The notes under the pieces: generated by a model
What the model was told of the DNA's origin: nothing
Databases searched by the model: none
What the model saw: the letters and a program-made list of their open reading frames with translations, nothing else
Shown here: positions 10,324 to 20,249 of the stretch, in pieces
Layout of the letters: each line of letters begins with the position of its first letter
Position numbering within the stretch: the stretch's first letter is position 1
NCBI RefSeq assembly: GCF_018449545.1
Contig: NZ_JAAVUR010000001.1
Coordinates: forward strand, 496,001-560,000
Direction: 5' to 3'
DNA from: Granulicella sp. dw_53
Lineage (GTDB): Bacteria > Acidobacteriota > Terriglobia > Terriglobales > Acidobacteriaceae
Length of the DNA stretch: 64,000 nucleotides
Position numbers and translations under genes: made by a program

Positions 10324-11421
10324 ATGACGTTATCGCGGCGTGAATTTGCAAAACTTGGCGCGCTCGGACTCGCCTCGCAGGCAGTACCCTCAGCTCTCGC
10401 ACAGGCCTCCGGACGCAAGATAGGCTTCTGCGTCATCGGCCTGGGCCGCATCGCGGATCACTTCCTCCGCGGCGTAAAAGACTCCTCGGTCTGCCAGATC
10501 ACCGGCCTGGTCAGCGGTCATCGCGACAAGGCGCTGAAGATCGCCGCCCAATACGGCGTGCCCGCCTCCTCCATCTATAGCTACGAGCAGATGGACGCGA
10601 TGCGCAGCAACAAGGCCATCGATGCCGTCTACGTCGCCCTGCCCAACAGCATGCACGCGGAGTACACCATCCGCTCCGCCAAGGCCGGCAAGCACGTCCT
10701 CTGCGAGAAGCCCATGTCCACCAGCGTCGCCGACGCCCAGGCCATGATCGCGGCCTGCGACGCCGCCAAGGTCAAGCTCATGATCGCCTACCGCCTGCAC
10801 TACGAGCCGCTCACCTTGAAGACCATTAAGCTTCTCCGCGACGGAACCTTCGGAGAGATCCAAGCCATCAATAGTGCGAACGGCTTCAATATCGGCAAGA
10901 ACGAGTGGCGCAAAGACAAGCCGCTCTCCGGCGGCGGCCCTTTGATGGATGTGGGCATCTACTCGCTCAACGCCGCCCGCTATCTCACCGGCGAAGAACC
11001 CCAAATCGTTACTGCCTCGAACTCAACCATCGATAAGGACGGGAGGTTCACCACCGTGGAAGAGAACACCGCCTGGACGATGACCTTTCCGTCCGGTGTC
11101 GTCGCTTCTTGCACCACCACCTACGGAGGAGACATGCCCGGCTACTACCGTGTCTTCTGCTCGAAGGGATGGCTGCAGATGGATAACTTCGGATACGAAG
11201 ACCTGCGCCTCACCGGAAGCTACCGCAACAGCGAAGGCAAGCGCGTAGCGCTGGACGAGACCAACCCGGAGCGGGACCCCAAGCAATTCACCCGCGAGGC
11301 CGATCATCTGGCCGAGTGCATCCTTAAGAACCAGACACCGAAGACCTCCGGTGAGGAAGGTCTTCGGGACATGCGCTACATGAAAGAGATCTATCGGGCT
11401 GCCGGCGTCAACAACCTATAA
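10324..11421 (+). CDS. Tat-exported Gfo/Idh/MocA oxidoreductase
   Basis: NAD(P)-dependent sugar oxidoreductase, probably periplasmic. The N-terminus MTLSRREFAKLGALGLASQA is a twin-arginine signal. A Rossmann domain follows (VIGLGRIADHF near residue 40) with the family motif CEKPMSTS near 130, then the C-terminal alpha/beta domain. At 365 residues it resembles glucose-fructose oxidoreductase-like enzymes, which carry a tightly bound cofactor for folded Tat export. Its substrate is not known. It is monocistronic: groEL's terminator lies before it and the next gene is convergent. Confidence 0.88.
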   Translation: MTLSRREFAKLGALGLASQAVPSALAQASGRKIGFCVIGLGRIADHFLRGVKDSSVCQITGLVSGHRDKALKIAAQYGVPASSIYSYEQMDAMRSNKAIDAVYVALPNSMHAEYTIRSAKAGKHVLCEKPMSTSVADAQAMIAACDAAKVKLMIAYRLHYEPLTLKTIKLLRDGTFGEIQAINSANGFNIGKNEWRKDKPLSGGGPLMDVGIYSLNAARYLTGEEPQIVTASNSTIDKDGRFTTVEENTAWTMTFPSGVVASCTTTYGGDMPGYYRVFCSKGWLQMDNFGYEDLRLTGSYRNSEGKRVALDETNPERDPKQFTREADHLAECILKNQTPKTSGEEGLRDMRYMKEIYRAAGVNNL

Positions 11422-11443
11422 CGATTTGATCCTGGTACGCGCA

Positions 11444-12412
11444 TTACTGTCCAGTCCCAACAATGTGCGTACCAGGTCGAACATCCTCCGGAGTCCGTAG
11501 CTTCGTATTGGAAAGCTTCGTCTCAAACTTGACTCGAACCAGATTCTTGCTCGCCGGCGCGTTGAACGTAGCCACATAGGTCTCAGCCACGGCATGTTGG
11601 AACTGCGTCAGGAACGGCGCCAGGGAAACAGGATTGCCAGTGCCGATGTAGTAGGCGCGTCCGCCGGTTCCATCTGCAACCTGTTGCAGATAGCTCTGAC
11701 CGCTGAAGCTCGCCCTTCCGCCCCGAATACCCGCATCGGAGAAGTAGATCGAATACACCGGAATTCCCTTGGTCTGCGCATCGCTGACGGCAGCCGAGAC
11801 ATAGGGGCTGTTCTGGTTGAGCAGGCTGGTACTCCCGTTATAGGGATCGACGCCATCGGTGATCATCAGAACAAATCGTGCCTTGTGAACCGGTCCAGCC
11901 GAGAGGTTGGAGTTCGAGTCACCCTCCTCCCCTGGCCATTTCTTTACAAAATCCGAAAGGCAGAAATAAGGGCTTGCGCTGATCCCTGGCGAACCCTGCG
12001 GTATCCGCAACGACTGCGCCGCAGTGGCCAAATCGCTCGTAAAACCCTGGGCAGGAACGACGCGGCCATTCTGCATATACCCAACAAAGATCTCCGTGCC
12101 CGCAGGCAGCGTGGTCACGAAGCTCCGCAGCGCTCCTAGTTCCCTGCCCACCGAGGTGCGAAGTCCGTCGTCGATCAAGAGCGCCACCTGGGCGGAGCTA
12201 GGCGAGACGCGCGTGAGGCTGATAAGCGGTTCAGGATGGTTATTCAACTTCAATGTCGTGTTGGACACCGAAGGAATGACCGGGGACTTAGCGTCAACCC
12301 CAACCAAAGTCTGCGTGGGAGCCGGACCCTCCTGTTGGGCCTGGAGTGGAGTGATCAAACTCGCCGCCAGGGCGACCGGCAGGAGATAAGCGTACTTTCG
12401 AACTAGAGTCAT
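11444..12412 (-). CDS. Secreted VWFA-domain protein
   Basis: Exported protein of 322 residues with a signal peptide (LLPVALAASLITPLQAQ) and one von Willebrand factor A-like domain over most of the mature part. A MIDAS-like loop LIDDGLRTSVG lies near residue 80, and LMITDGVD near 185 is the second metal-site segment. This resembles the acidobacterial 'VWFA-related' group, whose role is not established; binding or adhesion is a guess. It is convergent with the Tat oxidoreductase gene and downstream of a TonB receptor gene on the same strand. Confidence 0.8.
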   Translation of the reverse strand: MTLVRKYAYLLPVALAASLITPLQAQQEGPAPTQTLVGVDAKSPVIPSVSNTTLKLNNHPEPLISLTRVSPSSAQVALLIDDGLRTSVGRELGALRSFVTTLPAGTEIFVGYMQNGRVVPAQGFTSDLATAAQSLRIPQGSPGISASPYFCLSDFVKKWPGEEGDSNSNLSAGPVHKARFVLMITDGVDPYNGSTSLLNQNSPYVSAAVSDAQTKGIPVYSIYFSDAGIRGGRASFSGQSYLQQVADGTGGRAYYIGTGNPVSLAPFLTQFQHAVAETYVATFNAPASKNLVRVKFETKLSNTKLRTPEDVRPGTHIVGTGQ

Positions 12413-12535
12413 GTGGACTCCCTTCTTGCTTGATTAGACGCACCAAAAAGTAGTAGGGTGCGTAGACTTACACCCTGTAAAGACAGGTAATTGAAGCTGT
12501 TTTAGTAGGAATATTCCCGAAAACCTGTACAGCGG

Positions 12536-15004
12536 CTACAAACCGCCGATCCGTATCTTCAGTCCGCTGCGAAACGTCATAGGCAGACCTGGATACCCAA
12601 TGGGCCCGATATGCTGTTGGCCAAGCAGATTGCCTAACTCAGTAAAAACAATAAAGTGTTTGCTAACGACGAGGGATGTATTGAAGTCCAGCTTCGCATA
12701 GCCGAAGGCCAGGTCTCGATTGGGCAGCACCAGCGAATTACCCAGGTTGGTATCGAAGCCATCGAGAAAGGTCGAGTCATCGGATCGACTGGCCAGGGCT
12801 CCCTTGAGCGCCGCCGAGAACCGTGGAGAAGCATATTGAACAGCAAAGAAGCCCGTATGCGGCGGACGCCGGAACGGACGCGCTCCAACCAGCGGACCCT
12901 CCGCCCCAATCGCAACCCCGGGCAGGTTGGGATTGCTGCTGGCCGTCCCATTGCTGAAGGCATCGCTCGAAAAGGAACGCAAAACCACAGAATCGAGATA
13001 CGTATATCCGCCGCGCAAAAAGACATGCGTGAACGGCTGATACTGAAGCTCTGTCTCGAACCCCTGCGCGCGAAAAGCCAGCGAGTTGAGATAAGGCGTG
13101 AACACCGAATTCGCGACGTTGGGCGAGTAGCCGAAGCTCTGCACCAGTGCCCCCGGACCGACGCCCTCCAACTGATGATCGAAGACATTATGGAAGTAAC
13201 CTGCCTTGAAAATCAGCTTCTCTCCCTTGATGTTCTGATCCACTCCAATGTCATAGCTGCGCGAGCGCTGAGGCCCCGGCGGAGTTACATGGAACCTCGC
13301 AATATCCGCCGTATCCCCGATGCTGAGTAACTGCCGGTAGAGGCTGGCGAACTCCAGCGCCAGCGTCGGCTCCTGCACCCCGGTCGCAACGTTGGCGCGG
13401 ATCTTGGTGCCACGAAAATACTTTCTGCCCGGGCGCACCGGCACATACGAAAGTCCGATGCGCGGCGTCCCCGTAATGCCATAAAGATGGTTCTTCTCCA
13501 CATCGCCACCCAGCGAATAGAAGAACCGGTTCTTGATCTCCCCCTGAAACTGCAGCGTGTACTGAAAGTTCGTACGCTGGATCTTCTCACTTGAAAACGC
13601 GCTCACAAAACTGCCGCGTTCGTTCTGATACCGAAAGCCAAACAGCGCCGTTATATGCCAGGGAAACGTATAGTCCGACTGGTAGTAAAGCTCATCGCGA
13701 TTCGAGTCGGAGTCTTGCTCCGGAAGAAAAAACGAGGCCCGCCCCGTAGCCGTATATCCATTGGCTCCACGAATCGTGACCACATTCCCGTAGTACAGCG
13801 TGAACGGACTTCCATCGCCAAAATCGAACGTGATCGGCGTCCCAACATTCGTGAAAGCATGCTGCTGCTCACGCTTCCGCGCAATGCCGTAGCGAACCAG
13901 GTTATGCCAGTTCCCTCCAAGACGATTCTCAAGCGTAAGCCCCGAGTACAAGTCCTGGTCCGCCTGCTTTCCATCCGAAGAGATCCCATAAAAATCATGC
14001 GCCGAGGGCAGCCCAGTACCCGACACCCCATCCCGCAAAGTGAACCGTCCCTGCGTATTCGTGGTGAAGTTATATCCCAGATTCGCAACCGAGGTCGACG
14101 AGTGGTACCGGTCCCGTTGCAGCGCGTTCGACGTATCGAAGCGGCTATAAGCGCCGTAGTAATCCAGCCGCTTATGCGCCCCCGAGAGCGCCACCTCGTT
14201 CCGCCACGTATGAAAATTCCCCGCATCCCCAGAGTAGTTCAACACCGGCCGTTCAGAGTTGCCACGCGGAGTAACGAAGTTCACCACCGACGCCCCGGCA
14301 TCCGTGCCGTACAAAGCCGAGTTCGCCCCCCGGTACATCTCAATCCCGGTAAGCCCCGTACTCGACACCGTCCCGAAGTCAAAGACCCCACCCACATCGT
14401 TGGCCGAAATCCCATCGATCAGCACCTTATTCGCCGTCGAACTGCCACCCCGCACAAACAGCGAAGTAACCCCACCCGTCTGCCCCGTCTGAACCACAGC
14501 CACCCCAAGAGATTGCCGCAGCTCATCCACAACCCCCACCCGCGTGCTCAAGTCCGCCATCGGAACGAGACTGATCGCCGAGCTCACCTGCTGGATCGGC
14601 GTCGGAATCCCGGTAGCAGTCACCGAGACAGCCGTAGTGACCGTAGCTACCGACAAGGTGACATTGTGCGTCACCACATCGGTCCGTCCGCCATAAAAGT
14701 CCGCACTGACCCCCGGCGTAAACGAGAGGGCCGACGTCAGCAGCACAAAGCGGCCCTGCGTCCCACTGCGAACCTCGAATGTTCCATCCGCGCCAGCAAA
14801 TCCGTGCGAAACTTCCTTGCCGCCCTGGATCAGTTGAATCCGCGCACCCCGCACCACCGCGCCCAGCGGATCCGTAACCGTCCCGCGAACGATGACGGCC
14901 CGCGCAAAGACTCCACATCCAAACATCAAAACAGCCACAACAAGAGCCAGCCTAACCGTCTTCATAAAGCGAGCGGCAACCGGCATAATCAAAACAAAAG
15001 ACAT
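12536..15004 (-). CDS. TonB-dependent receptor with N-terminal regulatory-like domain
   Basis: Outer-membrane receptor of 822 residues for active uptake of an unknown ligand. In order: signal sequence (residues 14-36), carboxypeptidase-regulatory-like domain (VRGTVTDPLGAVVRGARIQL, 40-115), plug domain (about 130-250, with RGGSSTANKVLIDG and ALYGTDAGASVV), then a beta barrel ending in the aromatic-poor GLKIRIGGL. The plug motifs resemble vitamin B12/siderophore-type receptors more than the long Oar type seen at 33.1 kb. The start at 15004 has GGTGAG upstream; a second ATG at 14965 would give a cleaner signal peptide. Confidence 0.88.
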   Translation of the reverse strand: MSFVLIMPVAARFMKTVRLALVVAVLMFGCGVFARAVIVRGTVTDPLGAVVRGARIQLIQGGKEVSHGFAGADGTFEVRSGTQGRFVLLTSALSFTPGVSADFYGGRTDVVTHNVTLSVATVTTAVSVTATGIPTPIQQVSSAISLVPMADLSTRVGVVDELRQSLGVAVVQTGQTGGVTSLFVRGGSSTANKVLIDGISANDVGGVFDFGTVSSTGLTGIEMYRGANSALYGTDAGASVVNFVTPRGNSERPVLNYSGDAGNFHTWRNEVALSGAHKRLDYYGAYSRFDTSNALQRDRYHSSTSVANLGYNFTTNTQGRFTLRDGVSGTGLPSAHDFYGISSDGKQADQDLYSGLTLENRLGGNWHNLVRYGIARKREQQHAFTNVGTPITFDFGDGSPFTLYYGNVVTIRGANGYTATGRASFFLPEQDSDSNRDELYYQSDYTFPWHITALFGFRYQNERGSFVSAFSSEKIQRTNFQYTLQFQGEIKNRFFYSLGGDVEKNHLYGITGTPRIGLSYVPVRPGRKYFRGTKIRANVATGVQEPTLALEFASLYRQLLSIGDTADIARFHVTPPGPQRSRSYDIGVDQNIKGEKLIFKAGYFHNVFDHQLEGVGPGALVQSFGYSPNVANSVFTPYLNSLAFRAQGFETELQYQPFTHVFLRGGYTYLDSVVLRSFSSDAFSNGTASSNPNLPGVAIGAEGPLVGARPFRRPPHTGFFAVQYASPRFSAALKGALASRSDDSTFLDGFDTNLGNSLVLPNRDLAFGYAKLDFNTSLVVSKHFIVFTELGNLLGQQHIGPIGYPGLPMTFRSGLKIRIGGL

Positions 15005-15150
15005 CGAATCTCACCGCGCTTCCCGAACATTCCGTCGCGGGACAAAAGTAGAAGTTCACGGCAGGCAAACACATACCGCCGCAAGATATAAGTTGAACCT
15101 TAAGTAGAAGGGATGCAGCCAAGGATGTCAAAATCCTCAGCCCCTCACCT

Positions 15151-16119
15151 CTACGGAATCAGGATCAGCTTCCCAGTAGTCTTCCGCGACTCCAAATCCC
15201 TATGAGCCTGCGCCACCTCCGCCAGCGGATAGATATGCTCCACCCGCAGCTTCAGCGTTCCCGCCGAGACCCCCTGCAACACCTCCGTAGACCGCTCCAG
15301 CAGCTCCCACCGCTCGGCGATATAGTCCTTCACCCTGGGCCGTGTAACGTGCAGCGACCCCATCGTAGACAGCCGAACCAGATCAAACGGCGGCACCGCA
15401 CCGCTCGATCCACCAAACAGCACCATCGTCCCCCTCCGCCGCAGACACGTCAACGACTGCTCGAACGTCGACTTCCCCACCGAGTCATACACCACCGCCA
15501 GCCCGCGCCCCTCCGTCAGCCGCTTCACCTCCGCGGCAAAGTCCATCTTCGTATAAAAGATCACCTCATCCGCACCCGCCCCACGCGAGAGCTCCGCCTT
15601 CTCTTCTGTCGAAACAGTCGTGAAGACCCTGGCCCCTCGAGCCTTCGCCATCTGGGTCAGCAACAGCCCCGTCCCACCCGCCCCCGCATGAATTAGCACC
15701 TCATCGCCATTTTGAATCGGATAGGCAGAGTGCGACAGATAGTGCGCCGTCATCCCCTGCAGCATCGCAGCCGCCGCCTGCTCAAAACTCACGCCATCCG
15801 GAATTGGCACCAACCGGTCCGCTGGCGCAACCGCAAACTCCGCATACGTCCCCGGAATGCTGCACCACGCCACCCGGTCCCCCTCCTTCAACGTCGTAAC
15901 CCCATCGCCGACCGCCGCCACCGTACCCGCCGCCTCCTCGCCCAACACATAGGGCAACTCCGCCGGATACCGGCCCTCCCGATAGTAGGTGTCAATGAAG
16001 TTCACCCCACAAGCATGGGTCTTTACTAACGCCTCACCCGCACCAGGCTTGGGAGTAGGAATGTTGCGCACCTCGAGAACCTCGGGGCCGCCCGTCTGGA
16101 GAATCTGGATCGCCTTCAT
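15151..16119 (-). CDS. NADPH:quinone oxidoreductase (MDR family)
   Basis: Zeta-crystallin-like member of the medium-chain dehydrogenase family, 322 residues, cytosolic. It lacks the structural-zinc cysteines. The GroES-like N-terminal domain contains GEEAAGTVAAVGDGV. The Rossmann domain has VLIHAGAGGTGLLLTQMAK with the AxxGxxG NADPH motif near residue 150. The C-terminus EVAQAHRDLESRKTTGKLIL is a family signature. It is predicted to reduce quinones or act as an enoyl reductase on an unknown substrate. Confidence 0.92.
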   Translation of the reverse strand: MKAIQILQTGGPEVLEVRNIPTPKPGAGEALVKTHACGVNFIDTYYREGRYPAELPYVLGEEAAGTVAAVGDGVTTLKEGDRVAWCSIPGTYAEFAVAPADRLVPIPDGVSFEQAAAAMLQGMTAHYLSHSAYPIQNGDEVLIHAGAGGTGLLLTQMAKARGARVFTTVSTEEKAELSRGAGADEVIFYTKMDFAAEVKRLTEGRGLAVVYDSVGKSTFEQSLTCLRRRGTMVLFGGSSGAVPPFDLVRLSTMGSLHVTRPRVKDYIAERWELLERSTEVLQGVSAGTLKLRVEHIYPLAEVAQAHRDLESRKTTGKLILIP

Positions 16120-16273
16120 AGTGAGCTTGATACCTTTCGGAGATGGAATCTCAAAGCCACACGGACCTATCGCCCATATGCGCTCCCCTAGTATCGCTCG
16201 TCTGCCTGTGCACCTTCATAGTCCGCCCCCGACGTGGAAATCGGAGGCGGACTACAAGGTCATCCATCACGCA

Positions 16274-17947
16274 TCAATGACAGCAGGTGCCCGTATTGTA
16301 GATAGGATTGTTCGGACCGCCCACAGGACCGTCATAGAGCACGACATTCCCGTCATTTTGGACGATATAAGTCGTACCCAACAGACCCGCCGTATTCGTC
16401 TGGAAGATAACCTTGCCTGTGGTATCGAGAAGCACTACATTCCCATCCGCAAGGAACGTAAACTCCGCAGCGTTCTTCCCTGCCGTATTGGAAGACCATA
16501 GAACCGTCTTGCCGAAGGACAGAACCAGGTTCGAGTCTGTCTGCAGCAACAGTTGAAAGCGTCCATCACACGACACGATATGCTGATTCGGAGTAATCCC
16601 TTCGCCAGGTAATAAACTACCGCACTGAGTCGGCGCCTTGATCGGCGGCAGGCCCGTAGGAGTAAAGAAACCCAGGTTCACGGCATTCGCGATCGCCTGC
16701 GTTCCCGGGTCGTTGGGATGCAGAAAGTCGCCGCTATTGAAGGACGGACGATACTGTAGCGGCATCTGCGGATCGTGCGTAGCAGTATCCTGATCCACGA
16801 TGCCGTCGCAGTGGCTGTCAGCGCTCTTATAGAACGTATTGAGCTGCTCGCGAATCGCCTCCGCGCCATCCGACCATTGATCCGCGGGTCGCCCAACATT
16901 AGGAGTGAGTGTAGAACAAAGGAACTTCAACCCACTGGAGTGAGCCTCATCGATCAACTGCTGAGTAGCCGCAATAAGCTGAGCTGCAGTCGGACCAGTA
17001 CCATCGGCGTGCGAACTCAGATCGTTGATCGCCGTATCGGAGGAGATCACCCACTTAACACCCGCCTTTGAGATGACATCGCGATTAAAGCGGTTCAGAG
17101 CAGAAGGCCCACCGAAGTCCTGATCATCCAGCAAGTGTCCTCCACTGAGTCCAGCGGCAAGCACACCCACCTGAAGTCCCGCTGCCTGCAGACGTAGCGC
17201 AAGGTCATTGACCCAGCGAAGATTTGCGCCAAAGGTAGTGTTACTTCCGTCCGTAATCGAAGCGCCCAGTGCGACCACCGCTCCCGTAGCGGCAGAATTC
17301 ACCACATCCACACCAGTGAGATAAAGATAGCTGTCAACAGACCCGGTAGTGGCGATAGTCGAAATGCCGCTGACATCACCAGCGGCAAAGTAAATATGCT
17401 GCCACGCCTGCCGGTGTGCAGTTACGTTCTGCGGATCGATCGCATTCGGAACGAACATGCTGACCGCATAGTCGGTAGAGGCGGCAACGTTGTAGGCAAT
17501 CGCATCGCTCTCCACACTCTGCCCTGCGGGAATCGTGACAGAGGCAAAGCCGCCGAAGGTAAGAGCCTTATCTGTCCCTGAAACAATAGCCTGATCCGAA
17601 GCGGCCTTCGCAAAGTGCACATCGCTCAGCGTAACCGGCTGCAGCCCAAAGATGTTCGAGAGTTGAACGCGAATCATGGTTCCCGCAATGCTGCTGCGGA
17701 AACTCTGCCGTACGGTCTGCCGCGCAAGCGTATTGGGACTGCCATCGCCATTGGCAAGTTGAAGAGTAAGCATTGGAGCCGACCAGGTGCCGGTCCACAC
17801 CACATCGCTTGGGACGGTCGGCGACTGGAGGACGGAGAGACTGGAGCTCTGTGCGTGTGCGAGGGAAGGAATGCCAGCGAGGCAGAGTGCCACGGAGGCC
17901 GCAAGCGAGGCTATATCTCGTATGAGATTCAAGGTCAGGCCTTTCAT
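16274..17947 (-). CDS. Secreted SGNH hydrolase with C-terminal bulb-type lectin domain
   Basis: Secreted esterase-like protein of 557 residues. A signal peptide (LNLIRDIASLAASVALCLAG) is followed by a beta-rich domain starting VWTGTWSAP. The SGNH hydrolase domain has block I GASITDG with the nucleophile Ser and block V DFLHPND with Asp and His. The last 110 residues form a bulb-type mannose-binding lectin-like domain with three degenerate QxDxNxVxY repeats: LQTDSNLVL, LADGNVVL and VQNDGNVVLY. The frame stays open to 18355, but that extension lacks protein character and the signal peptide fixes the start at 17947. The enzyme probably removes acyl groups from glycans, with the lectin as anchor. 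Confidence 0.8.
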   Translation of the reverse strand: MKGLTLNLIRDIASLAASVALCLAGIPSLAHAQSSSLSVLQSPTVPSDVVWTGTWSAPMLTLQLANGDGSPNTLARQTVRQSFRSSIAGTMIRVQLSNIFGLQPVTLSDVHFAKAASDQAIVSGTDKALTFGGFASVTIPAGQSVESDAIAYNVAASTDYAVSMFVPNAIDPQNVTAHRQAWQHIYFAAGDVSGISTIATTGSVDSYLYLTGVDVVNSAATGAVVALGASITDGSNTTFGANLRWVNDLALRLQAAGLQVGVLAAGLSGGHLLDDQDFGGPSALNRFNRDVISKAGVKWVISSDTAINDLSSHADGTGPTAAQLIAATQQLIDEAHSSGLKFLCSTLTPNVGRPADQWSDGAEAIREQLNTFYKSADSHCDGIVDQDTATHDPQMPLQYRPSFNSGDFLHPNDPGTQAIANAVNLGFFTPTGLPPIKAPTQCGSLLPGEGITPNQHIVSCDGRFQLLLQTDSNLVLSFGKTVLWSSNTAGKNAAEFTFLADGNVVLLDTTGKVIFQTNTAGLLGTTYIVQNDGNVVLYDGPVGGPNNPIYNTGTCCH

Positions 17948-18388
17948 GTTCGGAGTCGATGCGTGAGAGAGCGGGCGACCACACAACAAGTACGCCCAAG
18001 CTATAAACGAGGATCGATATTTAGAACAAGAACTGGTGTCGCTGATCAGTACCTGAGAGAAGCAAAAAGACAGTCCGAAGATCTGTGCTCGGTGGCTCGA
18101 CAAAATCCACCTTCCCGAAATTCCTTCTACGAAACACCCATAGGTTTGATCTATTCCAGAGTTGGGCCTTTTAAATCCATCTAAAAGATGACCATCATCT
18201 CGTCGCTCTGGAATCAACGAATCGGCATAAAGAAATTGAAGACGATACTTCGTCGCCTCTCTGCACTCATGAGCAGATCGTCCACGTCCTGCCTGTTTCG
18301 GACACTCCAGTCTGCACGCCAACTGTTGTGATGGAGAAGCGGGCAGCAGGTCCAAGGGCTCGCACAGATCACGAAGGAGACAGCAGTT
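17948..18388. other. Intergenic region between divergent genes
   Basis: 441 bp separating the SGNH hydrolase gene (minus) from the NTF2-like gene (plus). It should hold both promoters, but I see no convincing -35/-10 pair, operator or hairpin. A minus-strand frame continues through it, but without a plausible protein. Confidence 0.5.
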
Positions 18389-18868
18389 ATGGCGAACGAA
18401 GTAACCAGGAACGTCGATCAGGCTCTACTTGAAGTCTGGCAGCAACACGTCCACGCCGAATTCGTACTGAAAAGTGCGGTAGCCTCACTGGCCACCATGT
18501 CGGACAATCCATACGTCCTCATGGTTCCCCTCGCATCAGGAGGCAGAGGACGGGAGGAAGTCTACAACTATTACCACGACTACTTCCTCGCTCAGTTACC
18601 CGCCGACATGAGCTCCATCCCAATCTCGCAAGTCGCAGGAAAAAATATTCTCGTCGAAGAGGCAGTCTATAAATTCACGCACGATCGAGTGATGGATTGG
18701 TTTATTCCAGGTGTGCCTCCAACCGGCAAACTCGTCGAGGTTAGCATCGTCGCCATCATCACATTCGAAGGCAACAAGATCGCCCGCGAGCATCTGTACT
18801 GGGATCATGCCAGTGTGTTAGCCCAGCTAGGCGTCCTGGATCCAGCTACAGCGCCGATTAAAGGCTAG
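18389..18868 (+). CDS. NTF2/SnoaL-like protein
   Basis: Small cytosolic protein of 159 residues with the cone-shaped NTF2/SnoaL fold suggested by GREEVYNYYHDYF (about residues 54-66), VEEAVYKFTHDRVMDW and the C-terminal FEGNKIAREHLYWDHASVL. Members act as small-molecule isomerases, cyclases or hydrolases, or only bind ligands. The C-terminal E-H-x-Y-W-D-H segment is typical of polyketide-cyclase-like members. A good GGAGA ribosome site lies upstream. It stands alone next to the AraC regulator (convergent), which might respond to the same compound. Confidence 0.75.
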   Translation: MANEVTRNVDQALLEVWQQHVHAEFVLKSAVASLATMSDNPYVLMVPLASGGRGREEVYNYYHDYFLAQLPADMSSIPISQVAGKNILVEEAVYKFTHDRVMDWFIPGVPPTGKLVEVSIVAIITFEGNKIAREHLYWDHASVLAQLGVLDPATAPIKG

Positions 18869-18985
18869 AAAGCGCGCGCCGTCTACTCGAGTGGGCAGGA
18901 GCAAATCCTGAAAAAGAATAACGCCCGTCCGTAGTTACAGAAAGAGCTGCACCGATAAAGATAGAACTGAAATCGAGAATCGATG

Positions 18986-19843
18986 TTAGAGCGAGCGGCG
19001 ATAGCTGCTCGGCGTCACTCCGGTGACTCGTCGGAAGACGCGAGCCAGATGATGTTGATCGGCAAAGCCGCTCGCCAGACCTACCTCTGTAAGGGAGGAA
19101 CGAGGATCGCGCATCAGTACCTTCGCCCGCTCCACTCGCCGGTGCAGTAGAAATTGATACGGAGTCTTTCCTGTGCTCTGCCGAAAGCTGCGAATCAAGT
19201 GGGATGTGCTGACCTTGGTCTCCTGCGCCAACTCACTCAAACGAAGATCTCGCTCAAAATGAGCATCCATGAACTCGATACAACGGCGCAGCATGGAGGG
19301 GGGCATCCCGCCCGACAGGCTCTTCTCCACGGCAAAGGGTCTGGTAAGAGAGTAGTTGCGGACAAGATAGCTGGCCAAGGCCGTGGCGATACCGTCCAGA
19401 AAAAGCAATCCACTTGGAAAGCCCTTTCGCTTCTCATGGATTAGAAGCTTCATCAGGCGGCGCAGCATCGAGTCTTCCAGCAGATCGTGTGCTTGAAGCT
19501 CAATTTCTCTATTCGGTTGCGTCTCCTGCTTCACTTGGTCCACGGTCTCATTGCGCAACACCACCACCGCAAACTCCGCCGCGCCTCCGATCCTGAAGTT
19601 TCGAGCCCGATTGAACGGGCAGAGCGACACCGAACCCGAACCAGCGTCCTGCGCCCTCCGGTCCGGGGAGTCCTCCCAGGAAACATCGGAAAGCGATAAA
19701 GCGAGGCTAACCCCATTGATTGCCGGAATCTCCATCTCACCTTTTGGGGCGGCGAACTCTACGACATCGACTAAGTTTGACCGTTCTAGTGTTTCAAGTG
19801 CACCGGAAAGTGAACTTGGCTTCAACCCGAATTTCTGGTTCAT
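18986..19843 (-). CDS. AraC-family transcriptional regulator
   Basis: 285-residue regulator. The last 100 residues are a double helix-turn-helix AraC domain: LRLSELAQETKVSTSHLIRS as the first helix pair and LTEVGLASGFADQHHLARVF as the second, ending VTGVTPSSYRRSL. The N-terminal 170 residues show no clear cupin signature, so the effector is unknown. It is convergent with the NTF2-like gene. A promoter should lie in the AT-rich region upstream of 19843. Confidence 0.9.
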   Translation of the reverse strand: MNQKFGLKPSSLSGALETLERSNLVDVVEFAAPKGEMEIPAINGVSLALSLSDVSWEDSPDRRAQDAGSGSVSLCPFNRARNFRIGGAAEFAVVVLRNETVDQVKQETQPNREIELQAHDLLEDSMLRRLMKLLIHEKRKGFPSGLLFLDGIATALASYLVRNYSLTRPFAVEKSLSGGMPPSMLRRCIEFMDAHFERDLRLSELAQETKVSTSHLIRSFRQSTGKTPYQFLLHRRVERAKVLMRDPRSSLTEVGLASGFADQHHLARVFRRVTGVTPSSYRRSL

Positions 19844-20199
19844 TCATCCTCCAAACAGTGATCGTCTCTCACACGCCGGTAGCAGGACCGCGGCAGGTCA
19901 GTCGTCCATCGGATGCGAGGAAGATCGGGAATAAATCCGAAGGGATCTGCGTCAGCGTTGATAAAACAACAACACGCAGAAGGCGCAAAAAAATCCATAC
20001 CAACCATTCATTTCATTCCTCGATCACCCACGCAAGGAATGAAGTCACAATCTCATCACTATTTTATTTTCTCCATTTTCCTCAATAAAAACGCATGTCA
20101 AGCCCCCAAACGGCCTAAATCACTGATTCAAATCAACATAAAAGTGGCACGTTAGTTTGATCCAAACTCATAGAATAGAACTAGAGATGAAAAACAGGA
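19844..20199. other. AT-rich intergenic region upstream of the AraC regulator gene
   Basis: About 350 bp without a credible gene. The part from about 19930 to 20190 is clearly AT-richer than the flanks and probably carries the AraC gene promoter on the minus strand. No single promoter could be chosen with confidence. Confidence 0.4.
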
Positions 20200-20221
20200 G
20201 ACCCGGCTTTCCAGCCGGGTC
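20191..20221 (-). terminator. Terminator of the glycosyltransferase gene
   Basis: On the minus strand a perfect 9-bp stem GACCCGGCT / AGCCGGGTC closes a GGAA tetraloop and is followed by TCCTGTTTTT. It lies downstream of the glycosyltransferase stop and of the 18-bp inverted repeat. Confidence 0.75.
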
Positions 20222-20249
20222 TATCTGCTTTCGTTTCTCATATTTGGAC

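Noticed and set aside
13655..15091. 478-codon plus-strand frame opposite the TonB receptor
   Set aside because: Arg/Pro-rich peptide without domain features, antisense to a well-supported receptor.
17948..18355. N-terminal extension of the SGNH hydrolase frame
   Set aside because: Cys/Arg/Ser-rich and unstructured, while a clear signal peptide starts at 17947.
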